Shown piece by piece: positions 22,701-34,000 of a stretch of 64,000 nucleotides of DNA. The DNA is from Ischnura elegans (taxonomy: Eukaryota > Arthropoda > Insecta > Odonata > Coenagrionidae), in NCBI RefSeq assembly GCF_921293095.1, contig NC_060249.1, positions 80,239,907 through 80,303,906 on the forward strand. Direction: 5' to 3'. A model generated the notes under the pieces. That model did not search any database. It saw nothing but the letters and a program-made list of their open reading frames with translations, and was not told the origin of the DNA. Within the stretch, counting starts at the first letter, position 1. Each line of letters opens with the position of its first letter. The translations under genes were made by a program, and so were the position numbers.

Positions 22701-23666
22701 ATTGAGAACTGGACACCACACTATAAAGGTTAAGTTTCTACATCCTCACTCTCACCCAATGGTGCAATTGCATGCTGATGGGTGAATTTAGTATCCAATT
22801 AATTTTTTTCTCTTCAAGACTCCTCCTTCCGTGTCCAAACCCTCACTATAATAACCCTCATCTGTAAATTTTGCAATAACATGGGCAATCCCTCATAAAT
22901 TCTGACAAAATTTCATCATTCAACAGGTGTCGATTTACACTCACCTGTTTCGATAGCAATCCGGCTGTTGGGGTGCTGTCATTAGCATCAGACTCGGGAA
23001 TAGTTTCACCTTCCTCAAGTTGGATTCCCGGCCATCCAACCCACAGACCTTGACAGCGTATTACCACGGGAGCTACGGCAGTAACCAATCCACCGGCGCT
23101 AATTTAGTCATAAAAAGGACAAATCACGCTCGTATGTAGACTCGAAAAACACTCAATTGCAAAAGCAGCACCAGGAATGACCTTCTGGGTGGGTCACTTT
23201 CTTAACAATCGAGGAAACATTTAACGCTGACCGAACACCCAACGCCTCTTTATTTAAACATGAATACGTGTGATTCGGTTAGTAATAGATAATACTTAAT
23301 AGTAACATATAAAATACTTTAAAATTTAAGAGTAAAAAAATTACAACAAAATATTCTTCAAATGATTGCAACACACGGAACGGAAAAGGAACTATAACCA
23401 TGCCGGCAAAAAGTAGGTACGCATACAAATCGCAACAAGGGATATTTAACTTGTTTCTTTACTTGAAACAAAATAAAATATTATTCGAAAATTAAATACT
23501 AAGCGGGATATGAACACCTAGATAGTGTTCTTAACCAAAACGAAGACATTTCGAGAATGTACCTTGCTTTTCTCTCGAGTTCCCCTGTTTCCTTTCTCTT
23601 CAACACAAAAGGAAGCCTGTTGGAAATGACAATCAAAGACTTCACGTCCACAGCGAATCCACTCAT
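13733..23666 (-). CDS. Tps1: Trehalose-6-phosphate synthase/phosphatase (insect fused type)
   Basis: Seven minus-strand exons: 23666-23563, 23098-22945, 17620-17495, 17413-17276, 17170-17053, 16192-15975 and 15232-13733. All introns are GT-AG with matching phases, giving 785 residues and a TAA stop. The start is the first ATG in frame ([11 protein letters not shown]), with A at -3. Residues about 10-480 are a GT20 glycosyltransferase: [24 protein letters not shown] near 161, [10 protein letters not shown] at 290-299, and [12 protein letters not shown]. They make trehalose-6-phosphate from UDP-glucose and glucose-6-phosphate. From about 515 there is a HAD-type trehalose-phosphatase domain, with [10 protein letters not shown] near 519, SGRN, GNHGLE and [10 protein letters not shown]. 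It keeps the aspartates needed for phosphatase chemistry. The fused layout and length match insect TPS, the cytosolic source of haemolymph trehalose. Intron 2 is 5.3 kb and carries Penelope-like fragments. Confidence 0.97.
16720..16816. mobile_element. Degenerate partial copy of the 38415-38649 MITE
   Basis: Inside Tps1 intron 5. It starts with AGGCCT after TAA and shares CATGAACCAAAT and TTCATGCATTC…CACAAACTGGGTGGT, in the same order, with the MITE at 38415-38649. The right terminal repeat is missing. Confidence 0.5.
18113..18150 (-). ncRNA. Hammerhead-ribozyme-like core in the Penelope 3' tail (candidate)
   Basis: Read on the minus strand, the order is CTGAAGA (matching the hammerhead CUGANGA box), a small hairpin with CCTGC pairing to GCAGG, then GAAAC, four bases, and GTC. 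That is the order of a minimal type I hammerhead, and Penelope-like elements are known to carry such motifs. Stem I is weak: only a distal GCGGT/ACCGC pairing and a short TTG/CAA match can be drawn, so the motif may be decayed. Confidence 0.35.
18191..18745 (-). pseudogene. Penelope-like GIY-YIG endonuclease C-terminal fragment
   Basis: About 184 uninterrupted residues. The N-terminal part ([20 protein letters not shown]) is the conserved Penelope linker. It is followed by [19 protein letters not shown], which is the GIY-YIG signature with the CxC typical of this family. Further on are REHRRAVKN, the SALAEH helix and the [12 protein letters not shown] glutamate region. The catalytic set (Tyr, Arg, Glu) looks present. 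There is no reverse transcriptase upstream, so this is a truncated retroelement copy, not a host gene. Confidence 0.8.
18808..18914 (+). mobile_element. Second Penelope-like fragment, head to head and internally deleted
   Basis: 18808-18880 encodes [19 protein letters not shown] and the following few residues, matching the linker of the minus-strand copy. It then joins directly to a copy of the 3' terminus (GAAACCAGTAAAATGCAGCC, about 18889-18914), skipping the GIY-YIG domain. Between the two heads, 18721-18800 contains a tandemly repeated unit of about 33 bp (GGGTTTCTCC…TTTTTGTCATCTGG). Confidence 0.7.
18915..22944. other. Remainder of Tps1 intron 2
   Basis: AT-rich intronic sequence. Open frames on both strands (for example near 21092-21467 and 21787-22273) have no recognisable protein features. 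No LTR, TIR or tRNA-like box was found. Confidence 0.45.
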
Positions 23667-25475
23667 TTTCACAACGCTCAAAACTAGAAACCACACGCTT
23701 CAAAAAGAGGTAGCACTTCTAAATGAAAATACTTCGCTGACAACCACACCTACGCCGACTGTCACCATCAGCTGACCGCGCTCAAATGAAGAGCGGGAAG
23801 TACGATCCGCCTTTGTCCTTGTTAGCAACCTTTGAGTTGGAGGAGTCGGCGTCTTACTCAATAGCTGTTTTGAACATTCTCTGATAACCTCTCTCAAAGA
23901 TTTTAGGTCAAATCACTTCATTCACTGCAGCGATGGTGCTTTTATACCCTGCTAGGTATTTCCTTCTATCGTTTTCTGGCAATAGAACCTGAATTACGTG
24001 TAGGAAATAGCCTATTCAGGGTCGAAAGTTGAAGATAATTTATTCTGTTTGTCACTAAATCACTCACTCGCGTTCGCATATTCCAAGTAACTTCCTTCCA
24101 CTCCCCAGTTACCGTATTCTTCGCGATATGAGCGTACAATAGAACATCAGCGTAATCGCAATCGCGGTATACATGCCTCCGCCGTCAACACATTCACTCG
24201 AAATTCATCCCCGAAATACTTCTTGAAAAACAAAATGAAGCGTTGTGGTGAATACAGAAAAATATCCGAAAATTACGACATCGCAAACAATGTACGCAGC
24301 TCGTAAATTTATTATCAATGTAAAATACGAACTTATTTACTAGCCTATAAAATTTTACATATATGGATGCCGGTAAACTGGCATGGTCGTAACCCTTGAG
24401 GGTCACGACATATCTCCAAATTAAAATGTCAATATCTCAAATGATTTCGCCGAATTACACAACATATTACGCATTTCAGTGAAAATCGGCCTACCAGCAC
24501 GACGCAATGAAATTAGAAAACCCTAAACGTGGAGAAGCGTAATACGTGGAAATTCACGCATTATATATTTTCAGTTTTGCCGTCACAAGGTGTCACTAAA
24601 AGATAATATGCATGGTTATGTAGGTTTAGCACTGCTCTTATCGATGAACGACCAATCTAAAGATGGAATCACGCTTACCCTGAAAAATGCTATCTAGAGC
24701 GGACTAGTTACGCAGTGGGGAAATTAAAGGTACAAGTCTTACAAGATAGATAAAAGTCGGGTCATAAACATTGACGACTTAATCCATCAGTTGATCAGTT
24801 AAAACAGATCAAGATCTATGTTTCTACGAGAAAACAACTTTAAAATACCAGAACAGCAATTTCTTTTCAATGATACGATTCTATTACGTTGAGTACACAC
24901 GTAGGGAATATCAACGCCCTCTTCATATTCATGAAATGACGAAATGGCTTTCATCAGGAAATCCTGCGTCTAACCTTGGTAAAGATAGAGCTGACGCACA
25001 CGAGCCACTGCAATCTACCTTGCAGTGCGGTGTCACATAATTCACAGGAAAGGACACAATTCTCAGATTAGCCGAGATAGGCCTAAGTTCACATAACCGC
25101 ATCAAAATGGAAATTGGAATACTTAAGGAACAAATTTCTTCAGCGAGTTTCCGCGCACAAATAATGATTTAGAACATTTAAATGCCTCTACATCATCTAA
25201 GTGATTCTGGCTTCATGTTCGTCAGGTTAAAATGAATGAACAGTAGTGGATCCAAATGGGCCAAGTAGGCCATTCTCTTTTCCCACCTCTTCCCTTAGGT
25301 TTCAAAAAATATGTTAACACACCCCCATTGGAGGGACATTTGATTACCACACATCCCATCCTACCCACCAGCTGAGATGAACCAGTGTTCACCTTATTGC
25401 ATCTTAAGGGAAATAAGGATATTTCAGAAAGTTAATTGCCACATTGAGTGTTTCCTCACATGACCTAAGATTTTG
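23667..25475. other. Tps1 upstream region and intergenic sequence
   Basis: The first few hundred bases upstream of the Tps1 start codon are the likely promoter and 5' UTR. No clear TATA was identified, and a non-coding first exon cannot be excluded. The rest shows no gene. Confidence 0.4.
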
Positions 25476-25995
25476 TATGCTAATGACGTCTGGCTATTTT
25501 GGCTTGGTGCCCTGCTTACAGTGGGAAACTTAAATATAGAAGTAAAGAAACAATTTATAAGAACCTATAATTGGAGTATGCTCCTATACGGAAGTGAGGC
25601 ATGGACAATGACTGCAGCGAAGAAAGCAACGATAGAGGCTTCGAAATGTGGAGCTACAGAAGAATGATGAAAATCAAATGGATCGACCGAGTTAGTAACG
25701 AGGAAGTCCTAAGAAGAGTAGGAGAGAAGAGGAGCCTCATGAAAACCTTAATAAGAAGACGGAACAACCTTATAGGCCACATCTTGAGACATGATGGCCT
25801 GATAAAGACAATCGTCGAAGGACAAGTGGAAGGCAAGAACGGAAAGGAAGACATCAAACAAAATATATGGAACAAGTAAAAGAGAGATGTGAAAGAGAAG
25901 AAATACGTAGGTGTGAAAAGATTAGCTGATAGGAGAATCGAGTGGAGAGCTGCGTCAAACCAATCCTAAGATTGCTGACCAGTGATGATGATGAT
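25476..25995 (+). pseudogene. Non-LTR retrotransposon (LINE) 3' end, 5'-truncated
   Basis: The conceptual product is the C-terminus of an endonuclease/reverse-transcriptase polyprotein common in arthropod genomes: SMLLYGSEAWTM, EMWSYRRMMKIKW, RVSNEEVLRRVGE, NLIGHILRHDGL, VEGQVEGK and finally RRIEWRAASNQS. A one-base shift near 25640 separates the YGSEAW part from the EMWSYRR part, and another occurs near 25870. The copy ends in TGATGATGATGA, a short repeat tail typical of such LINE 3' ends. RT catalytic motifs are missing. I cannot assign the clade with confidence. Confidence 0.8.
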
Positions 25996-26120
25996 TTACG
26001 CAAATTGTATTTCAACAATCCATCTTGCGGCTGTGCAACATAATCTGACTTAGATACAGGAGACACCAACTCTTTCTTTCAAGCACTTGGTCCAAGGGGG
26101 GGGGGGGGAAATTGTGTGAA

Positions 26121-26417
26121 GGGGAGACATGCACTGTGAATTATTAGGGAAAACTCATCATATTGACCTAGTAAGAACGTAGGGTTGAGGCTGAGTTGGA
26201 AGGCCAGGGGAATGGGAATTTTGCGAAGTAGCTGAAAGCTGGGGAGATGGGTTGGTAAGTCTGTAAGTCACTAGGTGGAGGAGGGTGAGGGTTCTGGAGG
26301 AGGAGTTTAAGCAAGGGTTAATGGAATAGCAAGGCCTCCCAATTCAGCCTCAACCTTACTTTCTTACATTGCCAATAAGGTTGGTTTTCCCCAATGATGC
26401 ACTCTATGTCTCTTCCC
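26121..26417. repeat. Inverted repeat with 85-nt imperfect arms
   Basis: 26121-26205 and 26333-26417 are imperfect reverse complements; the best part is GTAAGAACGTAGGGTTGAGG on the left. The arms are separated by about 127 bp of purine-rich sequence. A run of 13 G lies just outside the left arm (26096-26108). No protein is encoded. Confidence 0.6.
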
Positions 26418-27200
26418 TTTGCAAAACCTATCCACATCTTTTGTCAAAAATCCTTCTTCCCCATCCAACCCCGAGGATTTAAGAGTTGGTATTTCCTGTA
26501 TCTACACCAAATGATGTCGCACCACAGTGAAGCCAGTCATATGAAATTGAATATGTGAAATTAACAAAGTTATTTTATTTAAAATGTAATACCTATCTCA
26601 TAAGGGAGGTAGTCATAACCCTCCTGCACCGCTAAATTACGATATATGTATATAATATTGTGTTTAACATGTTCTTGCAGACCTAAAATTCCACTATTTT
26701 ATTTGGATGAAAATGCCCTAATAGTTTCAAGCAGTGGCATATTCACTGTGAGTGTTAGTGGGGGAATTTCTCACTCTCCTGAGATTGCAAAATAAATAAA
26801 ACTGACTCAACGGAAGGGTATTCAATAACTCACTCATCACTCCCTCCATACAGCATATTCATTAACTCCTTAACTGCTAGCCCATTTCAGGTGGGGTGTG
26901 CAAAGACTGTCAAGACTTTTAGCAGAATATGCAAGATTCAGATTTTAAATTATTATAATTACTTAATTCTGTGAAAGCATCCAGATTTTTTCCCAATGTT
27001 GAAGATATATTTAGAGCTTAGAACCATAAATGGATTATCGGACGGTACTTATGGCAGATGGCGAAATGGCCACAATCATGAAATAAATTAAGTCAAAAAG
27101 GTCTGGCTGGTATATTGGCTCATGGCAGTATTCGCTAAATCAGCCAGAGCCGATATATTGGCCCACTGCCATTAAAAGGGTTAATACCCATTATCCATAT

Positions 27201-27390
27201 GCTGGCCTCCGTGGTGGATGGGTGAAGTTCTTGCCAGCTAAACAAGAGGTCATAGGTTCGAGTCCCACCTAGGGTTGCCCCTATCCAGAGCATGGATGTT
27301 CATGAACGTTCAATAGTTAAAATGCTCAAAAACCCTGATGTAAAAGGCTGATATTGTTGTTTTAAGTGGTATGGAAAATAAATGAATTAC
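27201..27390 (+). mobile_element. tRNA-derived SINE
   Basis: A tRNA-like head starts at GCTGGCCTCCGTGGTGGATG and contains a perfect B box (GGTTCGAGTCC) followed by CCACC. An unrelated body and an A-rich end (GGAAAATAAATGAATTAC) follow. The head does not fold as a complete functional tRNA that I can see, so a SINE is more likely than a tRNA gene. Confidence 0.6.
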
Positions 27391-30300
27391 TATCAAGAAA
27401 TCACTTGATCCACCACTAGCCAGACGACCAGTGAATTTTCCAGTGACTATCAACAATTATTTTTGGCAAAGACTGCCTCTTGTAGGCATAAAATTTCATT
27501 GCCTCAGGCAAATAACAAGCATACACCAATATTCATTTTTCGTTACATTTAAAGAGCTGTATTCCATTCACCCCTGCATATAGCTATGGAATAAATCGTC
27601 ACATAGAATAATTATTTCATATTCTAATTTGATTAACACTGTCAACTAAATTTACACCAAATCAGTCATATAATAAGACTTTGACTCTAGTAAGCTCTCA
27701 GAGAAAAAATAAAAATAATGGCAGCTGCTTGGTTTCCACTTTACAAAACTACCTACTACGTGAATGATGGGTACTAGGTGAATGATGTTTACCAATTAAT
27801 TTTGGGATTTCAAGAATGCTACTGCCTAATGTTTACAGCTATCATTTGTAAGGATACCTGAATCTGTTCCTTAAGGTGGGAGAGAGAGCAATTAAAAAAT
27901 TGGCAGGAGCCATTTTCTTGACCAAGTTGGAAACCCACGTGAATGTATGAGTGGGGGTTGAATGCAAACTCAATACTTCCATGTTTCCTCCTATGCTGTT
28001 GTTTTTATGAGTCAACATTTGTGCAAGCATTACTGCTTGCATCTTCAGGACGAAAACAAATTTGCTAGGTCACTAGAAGGTATGACAGAGGATTGGATGA
28101 TGATATTGAAAATTGTGTTTTGATTTTCTTAATGACCACAGAAACTGTTTTATGTAGTTCTTATGGGATGTTTACTCAATACTTACAGAGTATTGCTGCA
28201 GTGATTTTAGGTGACAATAGTTCCACGAACTTTGTGGCTCAAGTAATCAGATTGAAGAAAAATATGCCAGGTCATCAATTCCATCCCCAGTTAAATTTCT
28301 TTCACTTTCCAGCCAATTCAGAGCTGCTTCGTCACAGGTCAAAAGAAGCTCTTTATATGGCACATAAAATAGTGACCCAGCACATTTTTTCTCTGACCTG
28401 ATGACACCAGCAGCATTGTTAGTGAATCTTGTCGCCTAAAGATGGCAGTACAATAGGAAACCTGGAAGTGAGGAGTTACCAACCCAACAATCCATGAGAA
28501 CTTTAAACAAAGACTTCTCTAGTTCATCCATCACTTTATCCCGAGAACCAGGATAAACCTGATTTAACTCTCAGTCAGTCCTCCCTTCATACTTCTGGAG
28601 AAGCATTGACTTTTCCTCAAACATAGATACCTTTTTATGTAGATTCCAAATTGATAACTGTCTTAGCCAAACAAAGTACAACACTTCCCTTGTCCGTGAT
28701 TTCCATCAGAAAAGTAATAATATTGGGGTTAATGATCAGGTGAAAAAAATTACACCTAACAATTCTACAAACACAAATAAGCACGATGCAGTAATATCGA
28801 ATAACACAACTCCTGCATTTGGGGAAACTTCAATGAATTCTCTGAGGTAGTGTTGGTGAGGAAGGGAAGAATTGAAAGTAATTATCTCACCTAATTATTT
28901 TATTTCGCTTTTTCAATGTATAAGATCTGTTCAACAAATATAACAGTATAAAAATCTTTTATTTCTTATTCATTGATATAAATTTTTGTAAACCATAAGA
29001 CACATCAAGCAATAGCTACAAAATACAATTCGTTATCATTACCAACAATGATGTGAAAGAATTTTGCTCCTGGACTTGCATTGGGCAATATTCACTTGTA
29101 CTTTCCTTTTTCCTTCATTTAAATTAAGTGGTCTTCAAAAGAAAACTCAAATTTTAAATTTGATTTACATACAGGCAAAGCATCATCAGATTTTTTCCCT
29201 GAAAATTCTTCTATAGTGTGGTGTGAAGACTAATGACTAAACTTCTATCACTGAAATACTAGTAGTCGTGAGAGAAGAGGAAAGAATATTAATAAATTGT
29301 TATGGCATCGTTTTGCCTAGATAGGTTATTGAAAGTTACTCTTTGGATCTACAGAAATAGTGGGAATCCACTGACATAACCTAGACCATAGTGAACTCAA
29401 CAAGCAATTCAGCTCACTAAGAGAATTTAAATAGCCCCTAATAGAATATTCATGAATTCTAATAAAATGAAATGACTGTAAAAGCTGAAGAGTTAAAATT
29501 TATAAAGCTTTCTCCTTCAAATCAATTTAAATGCTTGCTTATATGAAATCAAGTGAGATACATTAAAAAAAAGCTCTGACCAACTCGCTACATATTTTTT
29601 ATGCCTGTTAAGTAACCTTAAATAATAAAATTGTGAAAACCGAGTGGCTTTGGAAAACTTAAAAGGTTTTATTTAAATGGCACTATTTGAAGATCTCAAT
29701 AACAGGCTACGCTCAATAAACCCTTTTTCAAACCAAACATCTCCCTCAAAAATGAACTTTTTCTTCCTTCCAATACATTTAGGCACAACTGGAGCATCTG
29801 ATTAGACTAATTACAAAACAATTCACTTTTTATGTACAACGATAAACAGTGTAACGGAATGCAAAGAAGGCAGTGCATGAAAACAGTGAGATACACAGCA
29901 ACCATAATAAGCGTATTATTATTTAAAACAATCAATTTATTATGGTCCCTCAGGTTGTTCTTCATACTAAAAAAATATTGAGAGACCTTTAAATTATGAA
30001 AACAAAGAGCTCAAATGAAAGTGTTTCAACATAACTATCCTCAGGGATACAAAAATATCCAATTTAAGGATTTGTATCATTTGCTTTAATAGTCCTCTAT
30101 TAAAGATGAAAAGCAAAAATATTGCACCACAACCAAATTATACCTGCAAGGTATACACTGTGAAGCAGAAGGCTCTGTCGCCTCTTCCGAGTAAAATCAA
30201 GGAGAATGAAAAATTTCAGGTGCACTGTTGTTGATAATGAGAGCTATGGGCATGATATGAAATTTGAACAAGCTCTGGTACACAAGTAGTATGAGACCAG

Positions 30301-31014
30301 GCACAGCTACACACGAATCACAACGGTGTTGAATGATACGATAAACAAGGCATCTTAACATTTCATATTGTAACAGGCAATTAATGCAGTGGCACCATTG
30401 TAATGAATAAAATGCATACTTGGATTGCGAAAAAATACATGCTGAAGAGTAGGGCCATTTCATGTCATGACCTCATGAATGTATTATGAAACCTATAAAT
30501 AAACATCACCTCCAGCACCGATGATCTTGAGATATACACAAGAAAGAGAGAACAAGCTCCACTATGACTCCTCAAATGAATTAATAAGAGAAAAATCATG
30601 TTGATGTCAAGTTTGATACAAAATGACTTATGATACAAATGAAATTTCAGATAAAATCTTTTAAAACATCCCAAATGTTCAAAAAACAGTTATGAACACA
30701 CACTTGTGACTTGATGGATGAGAATTGAAACAGTTGATTCACATTCCAAGACTCATGGAAAATCTTATGTCTTGAAATATTGATTTGCATTGATATCACA
30801 GTCCAGGAAGTAATGGAATCAGTCACCTCACTTCAGTTGGGTTTCAAAAACCAGATACAAATACTGAATGGATTCAGTATTTTCACCCAGGTGTAAAATG
30901 ATTAAATTACTGACATATTCCAATACTTTTAACCAAAATAATACAGGTTAAGGCAGACTGATATAGCCAATGCTTCATTTTGTTAGTAAATATGATTGAG
31001 ATAGGGAACTGGCT
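27391..31014. other. Intergenic stretch between the SINE and SPTLC2
   Basis: AT-rich, with short frames on both strands (for example 28093-28401 plus and 30197-30674 minus), none recognisable. The SPTLC2 3' UTR occupies the right-hand end. No terminal repeats or tRNA boxes were noticed. Confidence 0.4.
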
Positions 31015-34000
31015 TCATTCTAACTCATCCTCAGCACCATAGACAACAGGCTCTGTGGGACGTGGCAACTGCGAGTACCTCAGCCCCAAGTAATCTGCCA
31101 TTTCTTCAATCACCTCCAGGGCCTGCAAGAAAATGTAATAAGCAGGTTTAGCTTACTAACACTGGAAAACTTAGAATCAACTAATATCAAAATACATAAA
31201 TTCATCAAGTAAAAATAAATATTCATGCCAAAACCAAAAGCAAAGTCGACAATTAATGATTTTGATCTCTACAGCAAGCATGCATACCTTTGATCAACAT
31301 TGCAATTGGAGATGACTTTGATTGACTATCTTTAATTCATAATACTAAAATGGAAACAAAACACATTGAGAAAAGGCTTAAAAGGTAGATTGAAAACTAA
31401 TATCAGTTTACAGACGTTTCTGTAACATTTTGTTCTCATCCCTATTGCATGCCCACCCCTTGAAAAATCACATGGAGTTATTTAGTTACATCCATATGAT
31501 AACTGCAACTCTATCAAACCTCAAATCCTACTACTTATTATTATCCTCATTATTGCCATGTAAGCCACAAAATATTCCAATCATTATTCATTTCCTACTC
31601 ACTTTTGATCAATTTACTCACCCAAAAATCCTTTTGGACATAGAAAAAAATTACCAATACCAACAAACAGGGTCATACAAATACTCCTAAATTTCCTTTG
31701 TAACATAATACATATCTGAAGATTAGACCAAGGCTGTTGGCTTCTCATGAGGATCTTTCCGAGGTTTGAATGGTTTTTACCTTTATTATAACTTTTTAGC
31801 GGAATGACTGTTTGCATCACCTTAACATATAAACTTCAAAATTACCATAATCAAGAAAAATGGTACTTGGAGTCTGTGCAGTGCCAAATTTCCTCATCAT
31901 TTTAATTCCATAGTTTACTATATTTATCCTTCCTGCTCACTTTAAATTATACTTCTATACTCTTTCTACACATTTTATTATTTTATAATAAATAACTAAA
32001 GAAGAAACTTCTCACATCTGCAAATGATAAAAGACAACAAGATAATGTGGAGAACTACAAGATAGCTGAATCTAGGTACATCGGAAGAAGAAAAAGTTAT
32101 GTGGTAAGGGGGGAAAATAACGTTGCCCGAATAAGTATTTTGATACTTCAATGTGGGTCAGAAGTAATAATATTAAGCTATGGACAATAGTAATTGTTAT
32201 AACTGCTGATACTGGAGGGTCCCTGCTTCAAGTCCAAAGTAAAGTCTTCGGACACCCTAAACAAAATATTCTCTAAGTGCAAGTTGATTAGGGAAAGGGA
32301 ATGGCTGCCCTACCTCAAATGTCTTAAATTACCACTCCTTTTGCTTCCTCGAGAGTGAGCTCTATCTTCCACTGGTGTAGCCAGGAGTTTGAAATGGGGG
32401 GTTTACTGGAGATTTCGGGGCCCTTCCGGGGTGTATGGAAAACACTCCAGGGCAAATGGTTGGGATTTTAGACGTTATTTATTGAAGCCATCTTACTCAT
32501 TTTTGGGGCAGGGGCTTCTTTTAAAGGCTCAAGGGGTTTGCAACCCAAAACCCCCCACCCCGTGGCTACGCAGCTATTAACCTCCCCTATCCAAACTAAC
32601 CTTCACTCTTCAATTCTCAATAAGGTATACTCCCTTTGGTTCTATCCAAAAATCCTATTTTCTGCCATCCTCTCCCTTGTTTACCCAACATTCTACCCTC
32701 TAAAAATTTTCAACATCCCCTAACTGGTAATTCCATCCATACCTCCTGTATCCTCTTGTGCCTCATTTAAAAGCTGCCTCTCCTCACCCACCATATTCAG
32801 CACTTGTTTTCCTTCCTTTATTGTTCCTCCTCCTCTCCCTCCACCTCACCTTCTCCATTCCTCACCACACCCACATCTTGAATGGAAAGTTGTATGTATG
32901 ACCACTTCTGAGCAAACATCTCGAACTTTGACCCCTCATATCTTGCTAACTATGAGAGTGAGGCAGTAAATATTTTACATGGGTCATTAAATAGGTGATA
33001 GTAGCTAGTGACAAAAATTTCATTGAAATCCGAGTCGGTGGGTGCCATGGCCTGGGTGAACTGACATGGAATGACCCAACAGTCTTCTCTCATCCTCCCA
33101 TGTTTTTGCACTCTTAAGTGCTACACTCCAGATCAGACTCTACACTAGCCTTTTCTTCAAACACACATATAAAAGCACCCTCATAAGCTACTACCTGTCC
33201 ATGAACGCCTCCTTAGCTTTCGTAATTCTCTTCCCTATGTCCTTACTGCTGTATCTGTTTTCCTCTAATGTACTGCCCAAATGGATGAATTCCTCTGGCT
33301 GCTCAAGTATTTGCCCACCAACTTTTACCTTGAAACTCACATTCCTGTCTTGCGATACTTCATAAAACTGCATGAGTGTGGTCTTCTGTCTTTAATCCTC
33401 ATGTCATACTCATCACATGGCTAGTCTAACGCATCCACTAGAGCTTGGAGACCCTCGCTGACTGGTTAATCAATGCCTGATCATCTACAAACCTTATTCA
33501 TTTAAACATTATCTCCCCCACTTTTACTCCAGCCTTCAACTCATCCCACACCTCTATCACCAAATCCTTAGTGTATGAGTTAAAAAGCAATTCCGATAGA
33601 GGATAGCCTTGCTTCACTCCCTGGCCAATGCTTACACACCCAGATTCTCCGTCCGTTACCCTCACTAGTGAAGTCTGGGCCATTAACAGATTACAAATCA
33701 GTCTCCTATCCCTCCAATCTACACCTATTTTCTTGAGAATATCCATTAACTTGACCCAGTTCACTCTATTAAATGCTTTATCAGAATCCACAAAGCAGGC
33801 ATTCATATCATCGTTATATCCTAGGCTCCTCTCCACTAGGGACCTTAACACAGGTACAGGCGGTCCTCGACTTTCGTACACTCGACTTTCGTACAATTCG
33901 CACTTTCGTACATTCAAAATTGACACCTTTTACTCGACTTTCGTACGCTAAATTCGGACTTTCGGACGTTGGTCTGTAATTTTTTAAAATTCCCGCGATG

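Noticed and set aside
23499-23703. Extended N-termini for Tps1 upstream of 23666
   Set aside because: The longer frames start from non-ATG codons or lie in another frame; the first in-frame ATG is 23666.
26096-26108. G runs at 26096-26108, about 47250-47270 and about 58018-58031 as G-quadruplex features
   Set aside because: Single uninterrupted G runs of this kind are common simple-sequence tracts next to repeats and are prone to assembly error; there is no supporting context.
27201-27390. Functional tRNA gene
   Set aside because: The B box is perfect, but I could not draw a full cloverleaf, and a non-tRNA body with an A-rich end follows, so a SINE is preferred.
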